Origin: Francisella sp. SYW-9
GTDB taxonomy: Bacteria; Pseudomonadota; Gammaproteobacteria; Francisellales; Francisellaceae
Reading direction: 5' to 3'
DNA length: 64,000 nucleotides
NCBI RefSeq assembly: GCF_008711465.1
Contig: NZ_VXKQ01000012.1
Location: forward strand, 38,870-102,869
In this document: in pieces, positions 31,753 through 40,436 of the stretch
How the letters are laid out: each line of letters begins with the position of its first letter
How positions within the stretch are numbered: the stretch's first letter is position 1
Translations under genes and position numbers: made by a program
The notes under the pieces: generated by a model
What the model saw: only the letters and a program-made list of their open reading frames with translations
The model's database searches: none
Told to the model about the DNA's origin: nothing

Positions 31753-33065
31753 AAATTTATGATGTTATTGGAATAGGTATTGGTCCATTTAACTTAGGAT
31801 TAGCAGCTCTTTTAGATGACAAACCTATAGATAGTATTTTTTTTGATAAAAAAGAGGGATTTTGCTGGCACCCAGGGTTAATGATGGATTGGACAACACT
31901 ACAGGTACCATTTTTAGCAGACTTAGTAACTATGGCTGATCCAACAAGTAGATTCACATTTCTAAATTATTTAAAAGAAAAAAATCGACTTTATAAATTC
32001 TATTTCAAAGAAGATTTCTTCATTCCTAGACAAGAATATAATGACTATTGTTTATGGGTTGCACAAAGTTGTAACTCTTGTAAATTTGGTTATGAAGTCA
32101 CAAACATAGAACGAATTGAAGGATCTAGTAGTGAACTATGGTCTGTAACAGTTCAAGATAAGCAAAATAATAAACAGGAGTATTTTACAAAAAATATAGT
32201 ACTTGGTTTAGGAACAGTACCTCAACTTCCACCCCAACTTTCTAACCTAGAAAATGTTCATCATAGTAGTGAGTATCTAGATATAAAGACTCAAGCTTTG
32301 AAAGATCCACATATAACTATAATCGGTTCAGGACAAAGTGCTGGAGAAATATTTTTAGATTTAATGAGATCAAAAAGTGATTCAACAAAAATTACGTGGT
32401 TAACAAGAAGTAAAGGCTTTTTCCCTATGGAATACTCTAAGCTTGGGCTAGAGCACTTCTCACCTGATTATATTGATTATTTCTATAATCTCTCTAGTAG
32501 AGAAAAGCCAAAGCTTATAAAAGAACAAGACCTACTATATAAAGGCATAAGTGCTCAAACTATTTCAGATATTTATGATGTTCTTTACGATCAAACAATA
32601 CAAAATAAAGATTCCGCTGAACTTATTGCTAATGCTGAATTTATAGCAATGTCTGATAATAGTCCTGAACTTAATTGTTATTTTTATCATAAACAACAGG
32701 ACAAAGACTTTTTAGTAAAAACAGATAGAGTCATTGCAGCAACAGGATATAAAACAAATATTAACCCAGCTATCACCAATATAGATAAACTTATAGTCCG
32801 CGGTGAAAATAGCTGCCTAAAAGTAACAAAAGACTATAAGTTAATAACTAAAAATACTAACTTAAATATCTTCATCCAAAATGCTGAAATGCATACCCAT
32901 GGTGTTGGAGCTCCTGATTTAGGGTTGGGTGCATATAGAAACACTATTATAGCTAATAAACTTCTTAATAAAGAAGTTTATAAGATTCCCGCGAATTGCA
33001 TTTTCTCCTCTTTTGGAGTTCCAAAGAAGTATTTAACACGCAAAACAAACATTGAAGTGGCATAA
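31749..33065 (+). CDS. diaminopropane N-hydroxylase (RhbE/IucD-like flavoprotein)
   Basis: Flavin-dependent N-monooxygenase of the lysine/ornithine hydroxylase family, 438 residues. The FAD motif GIGIGPFNLGLAALL is near 8-22. The substrate-side segment MMDWTTLQVPFLADLV is at 45-60. The NADPH motif GSGQSAGE is at 193-200 and ATGYK is near 335. With diaminopropane produced by the two preceding enzymes, the likely reaction is N-hydroxylation to the hydroxylamine that later becomes a hydroxamate. The start overlaps the upstream NIS gene by 4 bases. The following gene begins 20 bases later with its own AGGAGA. Confidence 0.9.
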   Translation: MKIYDVIGIGIGPFNLGLAALLDDKPIDSIFFDKKEGFCWHPGLMMDWTTLQVPFLADLVTMADPTSRFTFLNYLKEKNRLYKFYFKEDFFIPRQEYNDYCLWVAQSCNSCKFGYEVTNIERIEGSSSELWSVTVQDKQNNKQEYFTKNIVLGLGTVPQLPPQLSNLENVHHSSEYLDIKTQALKDPHITIIGSGQSAGEIFLDLMRSKSDSTKITWLTRSKGFFPMEYSKLGLEHFSPDYIDYFYNLSSREKPKLIKEQDLLYKGISAQTISDIYDVLYDQTIQNKDSAELIANAEFIAMSDNSPELNCYFYHKQQDKDFLVKTDRVIAATGYKTNINPAITNIDKLIVRGENSCLKVTKDYKLITKNTNLNIFIQNAEMHTHGVGAPDLGLGAYRNTIIANKLLNKEVYKIPANCIFSSFGVPKKYLTRKTNIEVA

Positions 33066-33085
33066 CATATTAGGAGATAAACTCT

Positions 33086-35404
33086 ATGAATAATACAAAT
33101 TATTATAAAATAGCTAGCACTCGTTTATTAGAAAAGATAATATCTGAATTTAGTTATGAAGAAATTTTCCACCCTATTCAAAAAGATATAAATCAAGAGC
33201 TTTATACATTAGAAATAAACTCTTCTTTGTACTATAAGTTCAAAGCCTCTAGAAGAATATATGGAAATTTAGTTATCCATAGAAATTCTGTGACAAGATA
33301 TGAAAATAACAGCTGCGAAATTGCTAATGATGCTATCAAGCTTATCCTAGATATATTACCAATTACAAAAATTGATACCACAACCCTTGCTCACTTTATA
33401 AAAGAGCTTAATAACACTATATATGCAGATATGGCTATCCTTGAGAAAGATAGTCCTGCTGCTAAAGATATTTACAAGCTTCCTTATGCATACATTGAAG
33501 GAGTAATGACTGGTCATCCGTGGTTTGTAATAAATAAAGGGCGTATTGGATTCAATGCACCTGACTATGCAAACTATGCTCCTGAAATGCAAAAAATCAT
33601 AAATTTATCGTGGATAGCTATACACAAAGATCTAGTGACTTTCTCATGTGTATCAAACTTAAACTACTCACAAATAACAAATAAAGAGATTAATTCTGAA
33701 ATTTTACAAAGTTTTCATAGAACTATCAGAAAGAATGATCAAGACCCTAATGATTTTTATATTCTACCAGTGCATCCATGGCAATGGAAAAATACTCTAA
33801 CTCAACAGTTTGCTAAATATATTGCTGATAAAGATATTATATTTCTTGGTAAATCAATAGACCAGCATCTAGCTATGCAATCGATAAGAACTATGTCTAA
33901 TATATCTTACCCTGAAAAACATAGTATAAAGCTTCCCTTAAATATATTAAATACCGCTGTATATAGAGGACTCCCTAAAGACCAAACTATCAATGCACCC
34001 ATACTCACTGAATGGGTAAAAACCATAACTAAAAAAGATGAGTTTTTGTCTGATCGTAACTTTATCTTATTAGGAGAATTAGCTAGTGCATATTGTAAAC
34101 ACCCTTACTACTCTGAAATATCAAAAGTCCCGTACTACTTCACAGAGCAATTAGGAGCGATCTGGAGAGAAAGTATTCAAAGTAGATTACAAGAGAATGA
34201 GAAAGCTATAACTATGGCAGCTCTAACCCACATAGATCGTGATGAAAAAAGTGTTATTTGTGAAATGATAAGAGAATCTTCTCTAGATATAGATCCGTGG
34301 TTAACAATATTCTTTGAAAACACTGTACCTCCCCTACTGCATTTCTTATATAAATATGGCATGGTTTTCTCACCACATGGGGAGAATAGTATATTAATAA
34401 TTAAAGATAATCTCCCAGTTGGTTTAGCGATGAAAGATTTTGTTGATGATATCAATATTTGTCAAAACCCTGTCAATGAGCTAGTATCATTACCACAGCA
34501 GGTAAAAAATGCTATCCCTCAAGTTACAGATGATTATTTATTACAATTCATTCATACTGGGCTATTTGTCGTACACTATAGATATATCTCATCAATTCTT
34601 GCTGATAAGTTAAATTATCCAGAACTACACTTTTACCAAAAATTACATGAGTGCATACAACGTTATCAGACTAATCACCCCGAACTAAATTCTCGCTTTA
34701 AACGCTTTGATCTATATAAACCAACATTTGAAAAACTTTGTTTAAATAGATTAAGAATATTTGAGGTAGGATATAACGACTATAATGAAAGACCCAAAGT
34801 TATCTCAACAGGTCAGCTTGATAACCCTTTATTTCTTGCTAAAAACTTCAAAAACATAAACCATAACATCTTTACTCATGGCAGAGTATCTCTAAGAGCT
34901 TTTTGTTTAGAAAAAGATTTAGAAACTATTCATTCATGGATGAATAAACCTCACGTTGCTAAATTTTGGGGCTTAAATAATTCAAAATCAGAACTAAAAA
35001 AACACTTCTGTAACATGCTATCTAGACCTAACCAAAGTTTATTTATACTATCTGTAGATCAAAATGAAATAGCATATGCTGAAATTTATAAAGTTAAAGG
35101 AGATCGTATTGCCAACTATCTTACGCCTAAAGAAAATGATTATGGTTGGCACCTCCTAATAGGTCCTGAAAATGCTATCGGTAAAGGCTACTCTAAACTT
35201 CTTGTCAGAGCTCTTAGTCAATATTGCTTTTTAGATCTTAATGCTAATAATGTTATTTTTGAGCCTGATGTTAGAGTTACACCTTTTCAAAAGATAGCTC
35301 CAAAAATAGGTTATTCAAATCAAGGTAAAATAACACTTCCTGAGAAGCAAGCATATGTATTTAGTTGCTCTAAAGATACTTTTATTGAGGAAACTTATTC
35401 ATGA
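33086..35404 (+). CDS. NIS synthetase fused to a GNAT N-acyltransferase (RhbF-RhbD-like)
   Basis: A 772-residue fusion. Residues 1 to about 585 are an IucA/IucC synthetase with MTGHPWFVINKGRIGF (141-156) and LPVHPWQW (227-234). Residues about 593-772 are an acetyltransferase of the IucB/RhbD type, starting THGRVSLRAFCLEKDLETIH and with a CoA-loop region GPENAIGKGYSKLLVRAL near 693. In the rhizobactin operon these activities are separate proteins. The fused enzyme should acylate the N-hydroxy amine and condense the second arm onto citrate. Its end overlaps the next gene by 4 bases. Confidence 0.9.
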   Translation: MNNTNYYKIASTRLLEKIISEFSYEEIFHPIQKDINQELYTLEINSSLYYKFKASRRIYGNLVIHRNSVTRYENNSCEIANDAIKLILDILPITKIDTTTLAHFIKELNNTIYADMAILEKDSPAAKDIYKLPYAYIEGVMTGHPWFVINKGRIGFNAPDYANYAPEMQKIINLSWIAIHKDLVTFSCVSNLNYSQITNKEINSEILQSFHRTIRKNDQDPNDFYILPVHPWQWKNTLTQQFAKYIADKDIIFLGKSIDQHLAMQSIRTMSNISYPEKHSIKLPLNILNTAVYRGLPKDQTINAPILTEWVKTITKKDEFLSDRNFILLGELASAYCKHPYYSEISKVPYYFTEQLGAIWRESIQSRLQENEKAITMAALTHIDRDEKSVICEMIRESSLDIDPWLTIFFENTVPPLLHFLYKYGMVFSPHGENSILIIKDNLPVGLAMKDFVDDINICQNPVNELVSLPQQVKNAIPQVTDDYLLQFIHTGLFVVHYRYISSILADKLNYPELHFYQKLHECIQRYQTNHPELNSRFKRFDLYKPTFEKLCLNRLRIFEVGYNDYNERPKVISTGQLDNPLFLAKNFKNINHNIFTHGRVSLRAFCLEKDLETIHSWMNKPHVAKFWGLNNSKSELKKHFCNMLSRPNQSLFILSVDQNEIAYAEIYKVKGDRIANYLTPKENDYGWHLLIGPENAIGKGYSKLLVRALSQYCFLDLNANNVIFEPDVRVTPFQKIAPKIGYSNQGKITLPEKQAYVFSCSKDTFIEETYS

Positions 35405-35790
35405 TTGAATGTAACATGTCAAAATGGCCAATAGTTAATATGCATTTTGGAAGCTATTCAAACTATGATGATGTTTTAAATTGGCTTAATTTTTGTGATG
35501 AAATATTAGAAAAACAGCAAAAATTTTTAATCATAAGTTCTTTCTCAGAAAAATATCAGTTTGAACATAATGCTAGAGTAAAACAAGCTAAGTGGTTTAA
35601 AAAGTCAAAGCCTAAACTTTCAAAATGGTGTCTTGGGATGATTAGGATCACACAAGACCCTATTATGATTGAAAAAATTAATAATCCAGCTATGCACAAA
35701 GGAATGCCTTTTCGCTGTATTGTAGCTGATAACTTTAATGATGCATCGAAACAAGCCCAACAAATATTAATGAAAAATAATCTAATATGA
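35401..35790 (+). CDS. small protein of unknown function in the siderophore operon
   Basis: A soluble 129-residue protein that I do not recognise. It has no signal peptide and no membrane segment. It contains a Trp-rich first half (MSKWPIVNMHFGSY, VLNWLNFCDEIL, AKWFKKSKPKLSKWCLG) and a more acidic C-terminus ending in a predicted helix (DASKQAQQILMKNN). Alternating strand and helix patterns suggest a compact alpha/beta fold. Both ends overlap neighbours by 4 bases (ATGA), so its translation is tied to siderophore assembly and transport. A role in assembly, handling or release of the siderophore is a guess. Confidence 0.75.
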   Translation: MIECNMSKWPIVNMHFGSYSNYDDVLNWLNFCDEILEKQQKFLIISSFSEKYQFEHNARVKQAKWFKKSKPKLSKWCLGMIRITQDPIMIEKINNPAMHKGMPFRCIVADNFNDASKQAQQILMKNNLI

Positions 35791-36977
35791 AAAAAAGAAA
35801 TATTGATATAACTATACTATATCTAGCTCAAGCTATCTCACTATACTTTTGTACTTATGGGTTACCGACTATCCTGCGATCAGAAGGAGTCTCTCTAGAG
35901 AGGATTGGACTTTTTGGTATCTTATTGATCCCTTGGGTTATAAAGTTTTTATGGGCACCATTTGTTGATAAAAAACATATCAAGAAGATTGGACGAAGAA
36001 GAAGCTGGTTTTTAGTAATGCAGTTTATTACTGTATTATTATTCTTAATATTCTCAATTTATAACCCAAAAGAATATACTAACTATATTTTCCTATTAGC
36101 TTTCTTACTCTCTGGTATTGCAGCAACTCAAGATATTGCCGTTGATGGTTTTTCAATTGAACAAATAAAAACTAAAAATCTACAGTGGTGTAATTTCTCT
36201 AGAATAATTGGTACTACCTTAGGCAGCATGATAGGTGGAGCATCGTTAATTGCTCTATATAAAATACTCGGTTGGCATAATATTACCTTATACATGGCTA
36301 TAATAAGTATCTGTATTTGCTTATATATGTTATTTATAAAGGAAGATGAATATAATAGTTTTCTGCATACTATCCCATCAGTGAAATCATTCTTTAAAAG
36401 AAAAGAAACTAAAATGCTGCTAATCATCTGCTTATGTTATCGTGCTTGTGAAGGATTAGTAATGGGTATGCAATCATCATTCCTAGTAGACTCTCATATC
36501 CCTTTAAGTACAATAGGAGTCGTAATGGGGATAGGAAGTGCTATTATTGGAATTTCTGGAGCTGCAATAATAAGCTATCTCTTTAAATTTTTCAAAGAAA
36601 CCGCCCTTTTAACATTACTTGCTGTCATAAGAGGATTTTGTTACTTTTCTCTAGGAGTTATTAGTTTATATAGCATAAGTAATCAAACAGTAATTTTCAG
36701 TATCATCTTATTAAATATGGCTTCACGTCTTATGGAGATGGTTGTTTTATATACTATCTTTATGAAGTTTAGTTCAAAAAGTCAAGCAGGTACTGATTTT
36801 ACCATACTAGTATGTGCAGAGCTTCTAATATATATTTCAGGTATGTCTATTAGTGGATTCTTAGCCGTAAATATTGGATATTCAATGCTTTTTATCTTAG
36901 GAGGAACTATTTCGATACCAGGTTTCTTAATTGCATTTTTCCTTCTAAGAAAATTACCGCACAACATAGCTATATAA
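35787..36977 (+). CDS. RhtX/FptX-like MFS siderophore permease
   Basis: Inner-membrane transporter of 396 residues with about 12 helices. The segments IPWVIKFLWAPFVDKKHIKK (48-67) and AATQDIAVDGFSIEQI (112-127) are typical of the AmpG-like RhtX/FptX group rather than of drug exporters. RhtX alone carries ferri-rhizobactin 1021 across the inner membrane in Sinorhizobium, so I favour import. Export cannot be excluded from sequence, and no other exporter gene lies in the operon. It is the last gene of the coupled run. Confidence 0.8.
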   Translation: MKKRNIDITILYLAQAISLYFCTYGLPTILRSEGVSLERIGLFGILLIPWVIKFLWAPFVDKKHIKKIGRRRSWFLVMQFITVLLFLIFSIYNPKEYTNYIFLLAFLLSGIAATQDIAVDGFSIEQIKTKNLQWCNFSRIIGTTLGSMIGGASLIALYKILGWHNITLYMAIISICICLYMLFIKEDEYNSFLHTIPSVKSFFKRKETKMLLIICLCYRACEGLVMGMQSSFLVDSHIPLSTIGVVMGIGSAIIGISGAAIISYLFKFFKETALLTLLAVIRGFCYFSLGVISLYSISNQTVIFSIILLNMASRLMEMVVLYTIFMKFSSKSQAGTDFTILVCAELLIYISGMSISGFLAVNIGYSMLFILGGTISIPGFLIAFFLLRKLPHNIAI

Positions 36978-37007
36978 AAATAGGGGATATAATTATTTAC
37001 TCTTAAA

Positions 37008-37022
37008 TGATATTGATTATCA
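37008..37022. promoter_or_regulatory. Fur box upstream of the FslE-like gene
   Basis: TGATATT-G-ATTATCA matches the 7-1-7 Fur palindrome with one mismatch. A candidate promoter overlaps it, with -35 TTGATT at 37013-37018, a 17-base spacer and -10 TAGTAT at 37036-37041. The outer-membrane gene can therefore be controlled by Fur independently of the operon promoter. Confidence 0.8.
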
Positions 37023-37080
37023 TTATTATTTAATATAGTATTTGTTTATCAGTTTTATTCTATGACTTATTTATAATGCT

Positions 37081-38568
37081 ATGCCAATACATATAAATAT
37101 TCTTCCTATAATATACATGTTATTTATCTTTATTCTTACTATTGAGATAAGTTTTTCAAAAACAAAAAGTCAAGCACTAAACACATTAGAGCAAGCATTA
37201 GAACTAGAGTTAGAAATACAAAACTTAAAATCTGAAATACAAAGCTTACAACAAAATCAAACAACCTTCTCTACGTATAACTCGAAAATTAGAGAAACAG
37301 ACTTCTACTCTAGTATTGACGATAAAGACTCTTATGAAATTACTACAAGTATTGATAGTAATAACTCAATTATTGATTTAAGAAATAAATCTATAGGAAA
37401 TGTCTTTGATCATAATGGTGCAATCAATGTAGGAGATGCTCCAGCAATTACAACTAGAGGACAAGTAACCTTTCTTGGAGCCTACTCAGGTAACAACAGT
37501 ATACCAATCGGTATGATATCTGGTAGTTTATTTGCATCTACAGTAATCGGTCAACGAAATAAATTTGATAGCTATTCTATATTTTTCGGTGGAAAGATTG
37601 AAGTTGATGCCCAAACATGGTTTGGTAGTAGTGGAATATCAAATAACAATACTACTTTAGCAAATCATGGACAAAATATATTCCTAACATCATCTACCTT
37701 ATATTTTTTATCTAATATCGGACACTATGTTACAGCACAATTTGATATTAGTACTAGCGAACTAAATAACTTCGGTCTAGGAAATGCCTTTGTTATATTT
37801 GGAAACCTAGATACATCACCATTCTTTTTAACTGCTGGAAGAAGTAAACTTTCTGTTGGAGCATTTGGTGGCGGTGGGCCATGGACTGGAGGAATAACAG
37901 GGTTTCTAGCACCTGGAAGAACAACAAATATATCCCTTAATTATAAAGATGATATATTAAATGCAAATATCGCTGTTTTTGGATCTAATAATAATCAGCC
38001 AAACTTTTCAACAGGAATATTCTATGCTGAGAGCTGGACTGAAAAATTAGCAATTGGCTTAAATACTGGATATGTCTACGATATAGCTGGGGCTGGTAAT
38101 GCTTCTATAAGTCAATTTTTAGCAAGCAAAGATAGTCCTAACGATAAAATAGGAAGCTTTAATATAAACGGTAACTTAACTTATACTATATACGATGGCT
38201 TTTTGAATATTGGCGCTGGTTGGGCAAGTACAACAAATAGAAATGATTTCAATAATATAAATGAAGATGTTTTAGCTGGAGGATGGTATACAGCTGCAAA
38301 CTATTCTTTAGCATTAAGAGGTAGAAATACCAACTTTGGCATATCATATGGCCAAACATATAACGCTGCAAATATACCTATGCCCTTGACAGCATCTCCC
38401 CTCTCTCTTGGAAAATCTTCTGTGGGGGTACAAAAACAATTGCTACTTTCTTCCCAAAGAGCTTATTTCGATAACAATGTATTAGTCGGTTTAGAATACT
38501 CGTATCAAGAGCTATATAATGAAAAACACATGAATACATTGACTCTAGATCTTTCTATATATGTATAA
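37081..38568 (+). CDS. FslE/FupA-like outer-membrane protein (DUF3573)
   Basis: A 495-residue protein with an N-terminal hydrophobic signal (residues 5-25, ending near ISFSK). A short coiled coil follows (LEQALELELEIQNLKSEIQS, 36-55). The rest is Gly/Asn/aromatic-rich with alternating strands, as in an outer-membrane barrel, to a C-terminus ending LDLSIYV. This layout and sequence style match the Francisella FslE/FupA/FupB family. FslE is the TonB-independent rhizoferrin receptor in F. tularensis, and FupA takes up ferrous iron. Here the likely ligand is the siderophore made by the adjacent operon. An ATG at codon 13 is an alternative start. Confidence 0.85.
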   Translation: MPIHINILPIIYMLFIFILTIEISFSKTKSQALNTLEQALELELEIQNLKSEIQSLQQNQTTFSTYNSKIRETDFYSSIDDKDSYEITTSIDSNNSIIDLRNKSIGNVFDHNGAINVGDAPAITTRGQVTFLGAYSGNNSIPIGMISGSLFASTVIGQRNKFDSYSIFFGGKIEVDAQTWFGSSGISNNNTTLANHGQNIFLTSSTLYFLSNIGHYVTAQFDISTSELNNFGLGNAFVIFGNLDTSPFFLTAGRSKLSVGAFGGGGPWTGGITGFLAPGRTTNISLNYKDDILNANIAVFGSNNNQPNFSTGIFYAESWTEKLAIGLNTGYVYDIAGAGNASISQFLASKDSPNDKIGSFNINGNLTYTIYDGFLNIGAGWASTTNRNDFNNINEDVLAGGWYTAANYSLALRGRNTNFGISYGQTYNAANIPMPLTASPLSLGKSSVGVQKQLLLSSQRAYFDNNVLVGLEYSYQELYNEKHMNTLTLDLSIYV

Positions 38569-38591
38569 GTTCTTAGAAAAAATTTAAGATA

Positions 38592-39002
38592 TTAAACCCA
38601 ATAGCCATGCGCTTCAAAACGATCAATAAAATGCTGACTAAAATGTAGCTTATTTAACTGAATATTTGCTAAAAGTCTCTTATACTGACCAGCTTTAAAG
38701 ATATAGTTTAGAACATAAAATACATTACCTTTACCAACGATTTTTTCTACTTTCTTCTCAAAATCAGTAAAGTCTGACTTCTCATCAATATAATCATCAA
38801 GTAATGAGCAAAGCTTATCCATAGTTTTCTCATCAGCTCTATCAAAATATTTAGCTGTTTCATAATGAAATTCATACTTACTATCATGGAAAAATGGATA
38901 AACATTACCTTCCCAAGCAGTTTTATAAGCATCATCGACATAACTACTACTTAAAACATTTAACTTCATAAGATCATAATAAAATTTATTTGTATTTCTC
39001 AT
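38592..39002 (-). CDS. hypothetical protein downstream of gatB
   Basis: A 136-residue protein I do not recognise. It is rich in Tyr, Phe, Lys and Asp, has no signal peptide and no membrane helix, and looks mostly helical. Features include FHDSKYEFHYETAKYFD (about 38-54), a Asp/Glu-rich middle and a C-terminal LHFSQHFIDRFEAHGYWV. It lies 10 bases after gatB in the same direction, so it may ride on the gatCAB transcript. It converges on the FslE-like gene with a 23-base gap. Confidence 0.6.
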   Translation of the reverse strand: MRNTNKFYYDLMKLNVLSSSYVDDAYKTAWEGNVYPFFHDSKYEFHYETAKYFDRADEKTMDKLCSLLDDYIDEKSDFTDFEKKVEKIVGKGNVFYVLNYIFKAGQYKRLLANIQLNKLHFSQHFIDRFEAHGYWV

Positions 39003-39012
39003 AATACTTTTC

Positions 39013-40434
39013 CTATTTATTTAGTTCTTGCTGAACTATCTGGTTAACTTGTTTAGGATTTGCCTTACCTTTACTTGCTTTCATTGTTTGTCCTACAAAG
39101 AAGCCCATCAACTTAGTTTTTCCTGCTTTAAAGTCTGCTGCTTGTTGAGGGTTTGCTGCTATTATACTTTGGACTAACTCACGTATAGCTGACTCATCAG
39201 AAACCTGCTTTAAGCCTAGTTTTTCAATAATACTTTCAACTGAATCTGCTGACTTAATATACTCAGCTATAATTTTTTTACCATTTGCCTGAGATATTAC
39301 ATCCTTTTGCACATTGCTAATAATATCTAATAAAATTTCAGCTGGAACAACATCCACAGAGAACTCTTTTTCAGCTCTATTTAATGTTGATATTAAATCA
39401 ACCGTAACCCAATTATATGCGGGTTTATGACCTATTACTAATGCAACTTTATCATAATAATCAGCAATCTCAAGATTTGACAGCAAGAACTCTACTTCCT
39501 GCTCCACTAAATGTTCGCAATATACAGCCTCTCGCTCTTCTGGTTTAAGAGGCATCTGCTTTTTGATATCTTCAATATATTCATCTGTGATTATCAAAGG
39601 CAAAAGATCTGGATCTGGGAAATAACGATAATCAAAAGCATCTTCTTTTGCACGCATTGAACGAGTTTCATTCGCATCAGCATCATAAAGGCGGGTTTCT
39701 TGAACAACCTCTCCTCCTGATTCTAATACAGCTACTTGACGAGCATACTCATACTCAATGGCTTTATCAATAAATCTAAACGAGTTAATATTTTTTAGCT
39801 CTGCACGTGTACCAAACTCTACTTGCCCTTCTGGCTTAATAGATAGATTTACATCACACCTAAATGAGCCTTCTTGCATATTACCATCACAAATTCCTAG
39901 ATGCTTAACTAGTTGATGTAACTTTTTCAGATATACAACAACTTCTTCAGCTGACCTAAAATCTGGATATGTCACAATCTCTAAAAGCGGAGTCCCAGCG
40001 CGATTGTAGTCTAAACCTGTCTCTCCAGCAACATAACCATGAACAGACTTACCAGCATCTTCTTCTAAATGAGCCCTTTCTATACGGATTGTTTTCTGTC
40101 CTTTTGAAGTCTCGATATCTAGTCTACCCTCTTGTACTATAGGATTTATTGATTGACTTATTTGATACCCTTTAGGTAAGTCTGGATAAAAATAATTCTT
40201 ACGAGCAAAGAAACTATCTTTTGAAATCTTTGCATCAACAGCTAAACCAAACATCGTTGCTTTACGAATAACTTCTTTATTTACTACAGGTAGAGTCCCT
40301 GGTAAACCTAAATCTAAAAATGCTGCTTGTGTATTTTGATGTTGTCCATACTTTGTCGCAGAAGTTGAAAACAGCTTAGATTTAGTACTTAACTGAATGT
40401 GAACCTCTAGTCCTATTACCATTTGCCAATTCAC
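39013..40434 (-). CDS. gatB: aspartyl/glutamyl-tRNA amidotransferase subunit B
   Basis: Kinase-like subunit of the GatCAB amidotransferase, 473 residues. It activates the side-chain carboxyl of misacylated Glu-tRNA-Gln or Asp-tRNA-Asn. The N-terminus IGLEVHIQLSTKSKLFS, the conserved FARKNYFYPDLPKGYQISQ and the GatB/Yqey C-terminal domain (about 325-473, ending in KGKANPKQVNQIVQQEL) are all present. It starts 2 bases after gatA. Confidence 0.97.
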   Translation of the reverse strand: MNWQMVIGLEVHIQLSTKSKLFSTSATKYGQHQNTQAAFLDLGLPGTLPVVNKEVIRKATMFGLAVDAKISKDSFFARKNYFYPDLPKGYQISQSINPIVQEGRLDIETSKGQKTIRIERAHLEEDAGKSVHGYVAGETGLDYNRAGTPLLEIVTYPDFRSAEEVVVYLKKLHQLVKHLGICDGNMQEGSFRCDVNLSIKPEGQVEFGTRAELKNINSFRFIDKAIEYEYARQVAVLESGGEVVQETRLYDADANETRSMRAKEDAFDYRYFPDPDLLPLIITDEYIEDIKKQMPLKPEEREAVYCEHLVEQEVEFLLSNLEIADYYDKVALVIGHKPAYNWVTVDLISTLNRAEKEFSVDVVPAEILLDIISNVQKDVISQANGKKIIAEYIKSADSVESIIEKLGLKQVSDESAIRELVQSIIAANPQQAADFKAGKTKLMGFFVGQTMKASKGKANPKQVNQIVQQELNK

Positions 40435-40436
40435 TA

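Noticed and set aside
27217..36977. Assignment as the fslA-F rhizoferrin operon
   Set aside because: Rhizoferrin needs a single NIS enzyme and a putrescine/ornithine-type supply. Here a diaminobutyrate pathway, an N-hydroxylase and two NIS enzymes are present.
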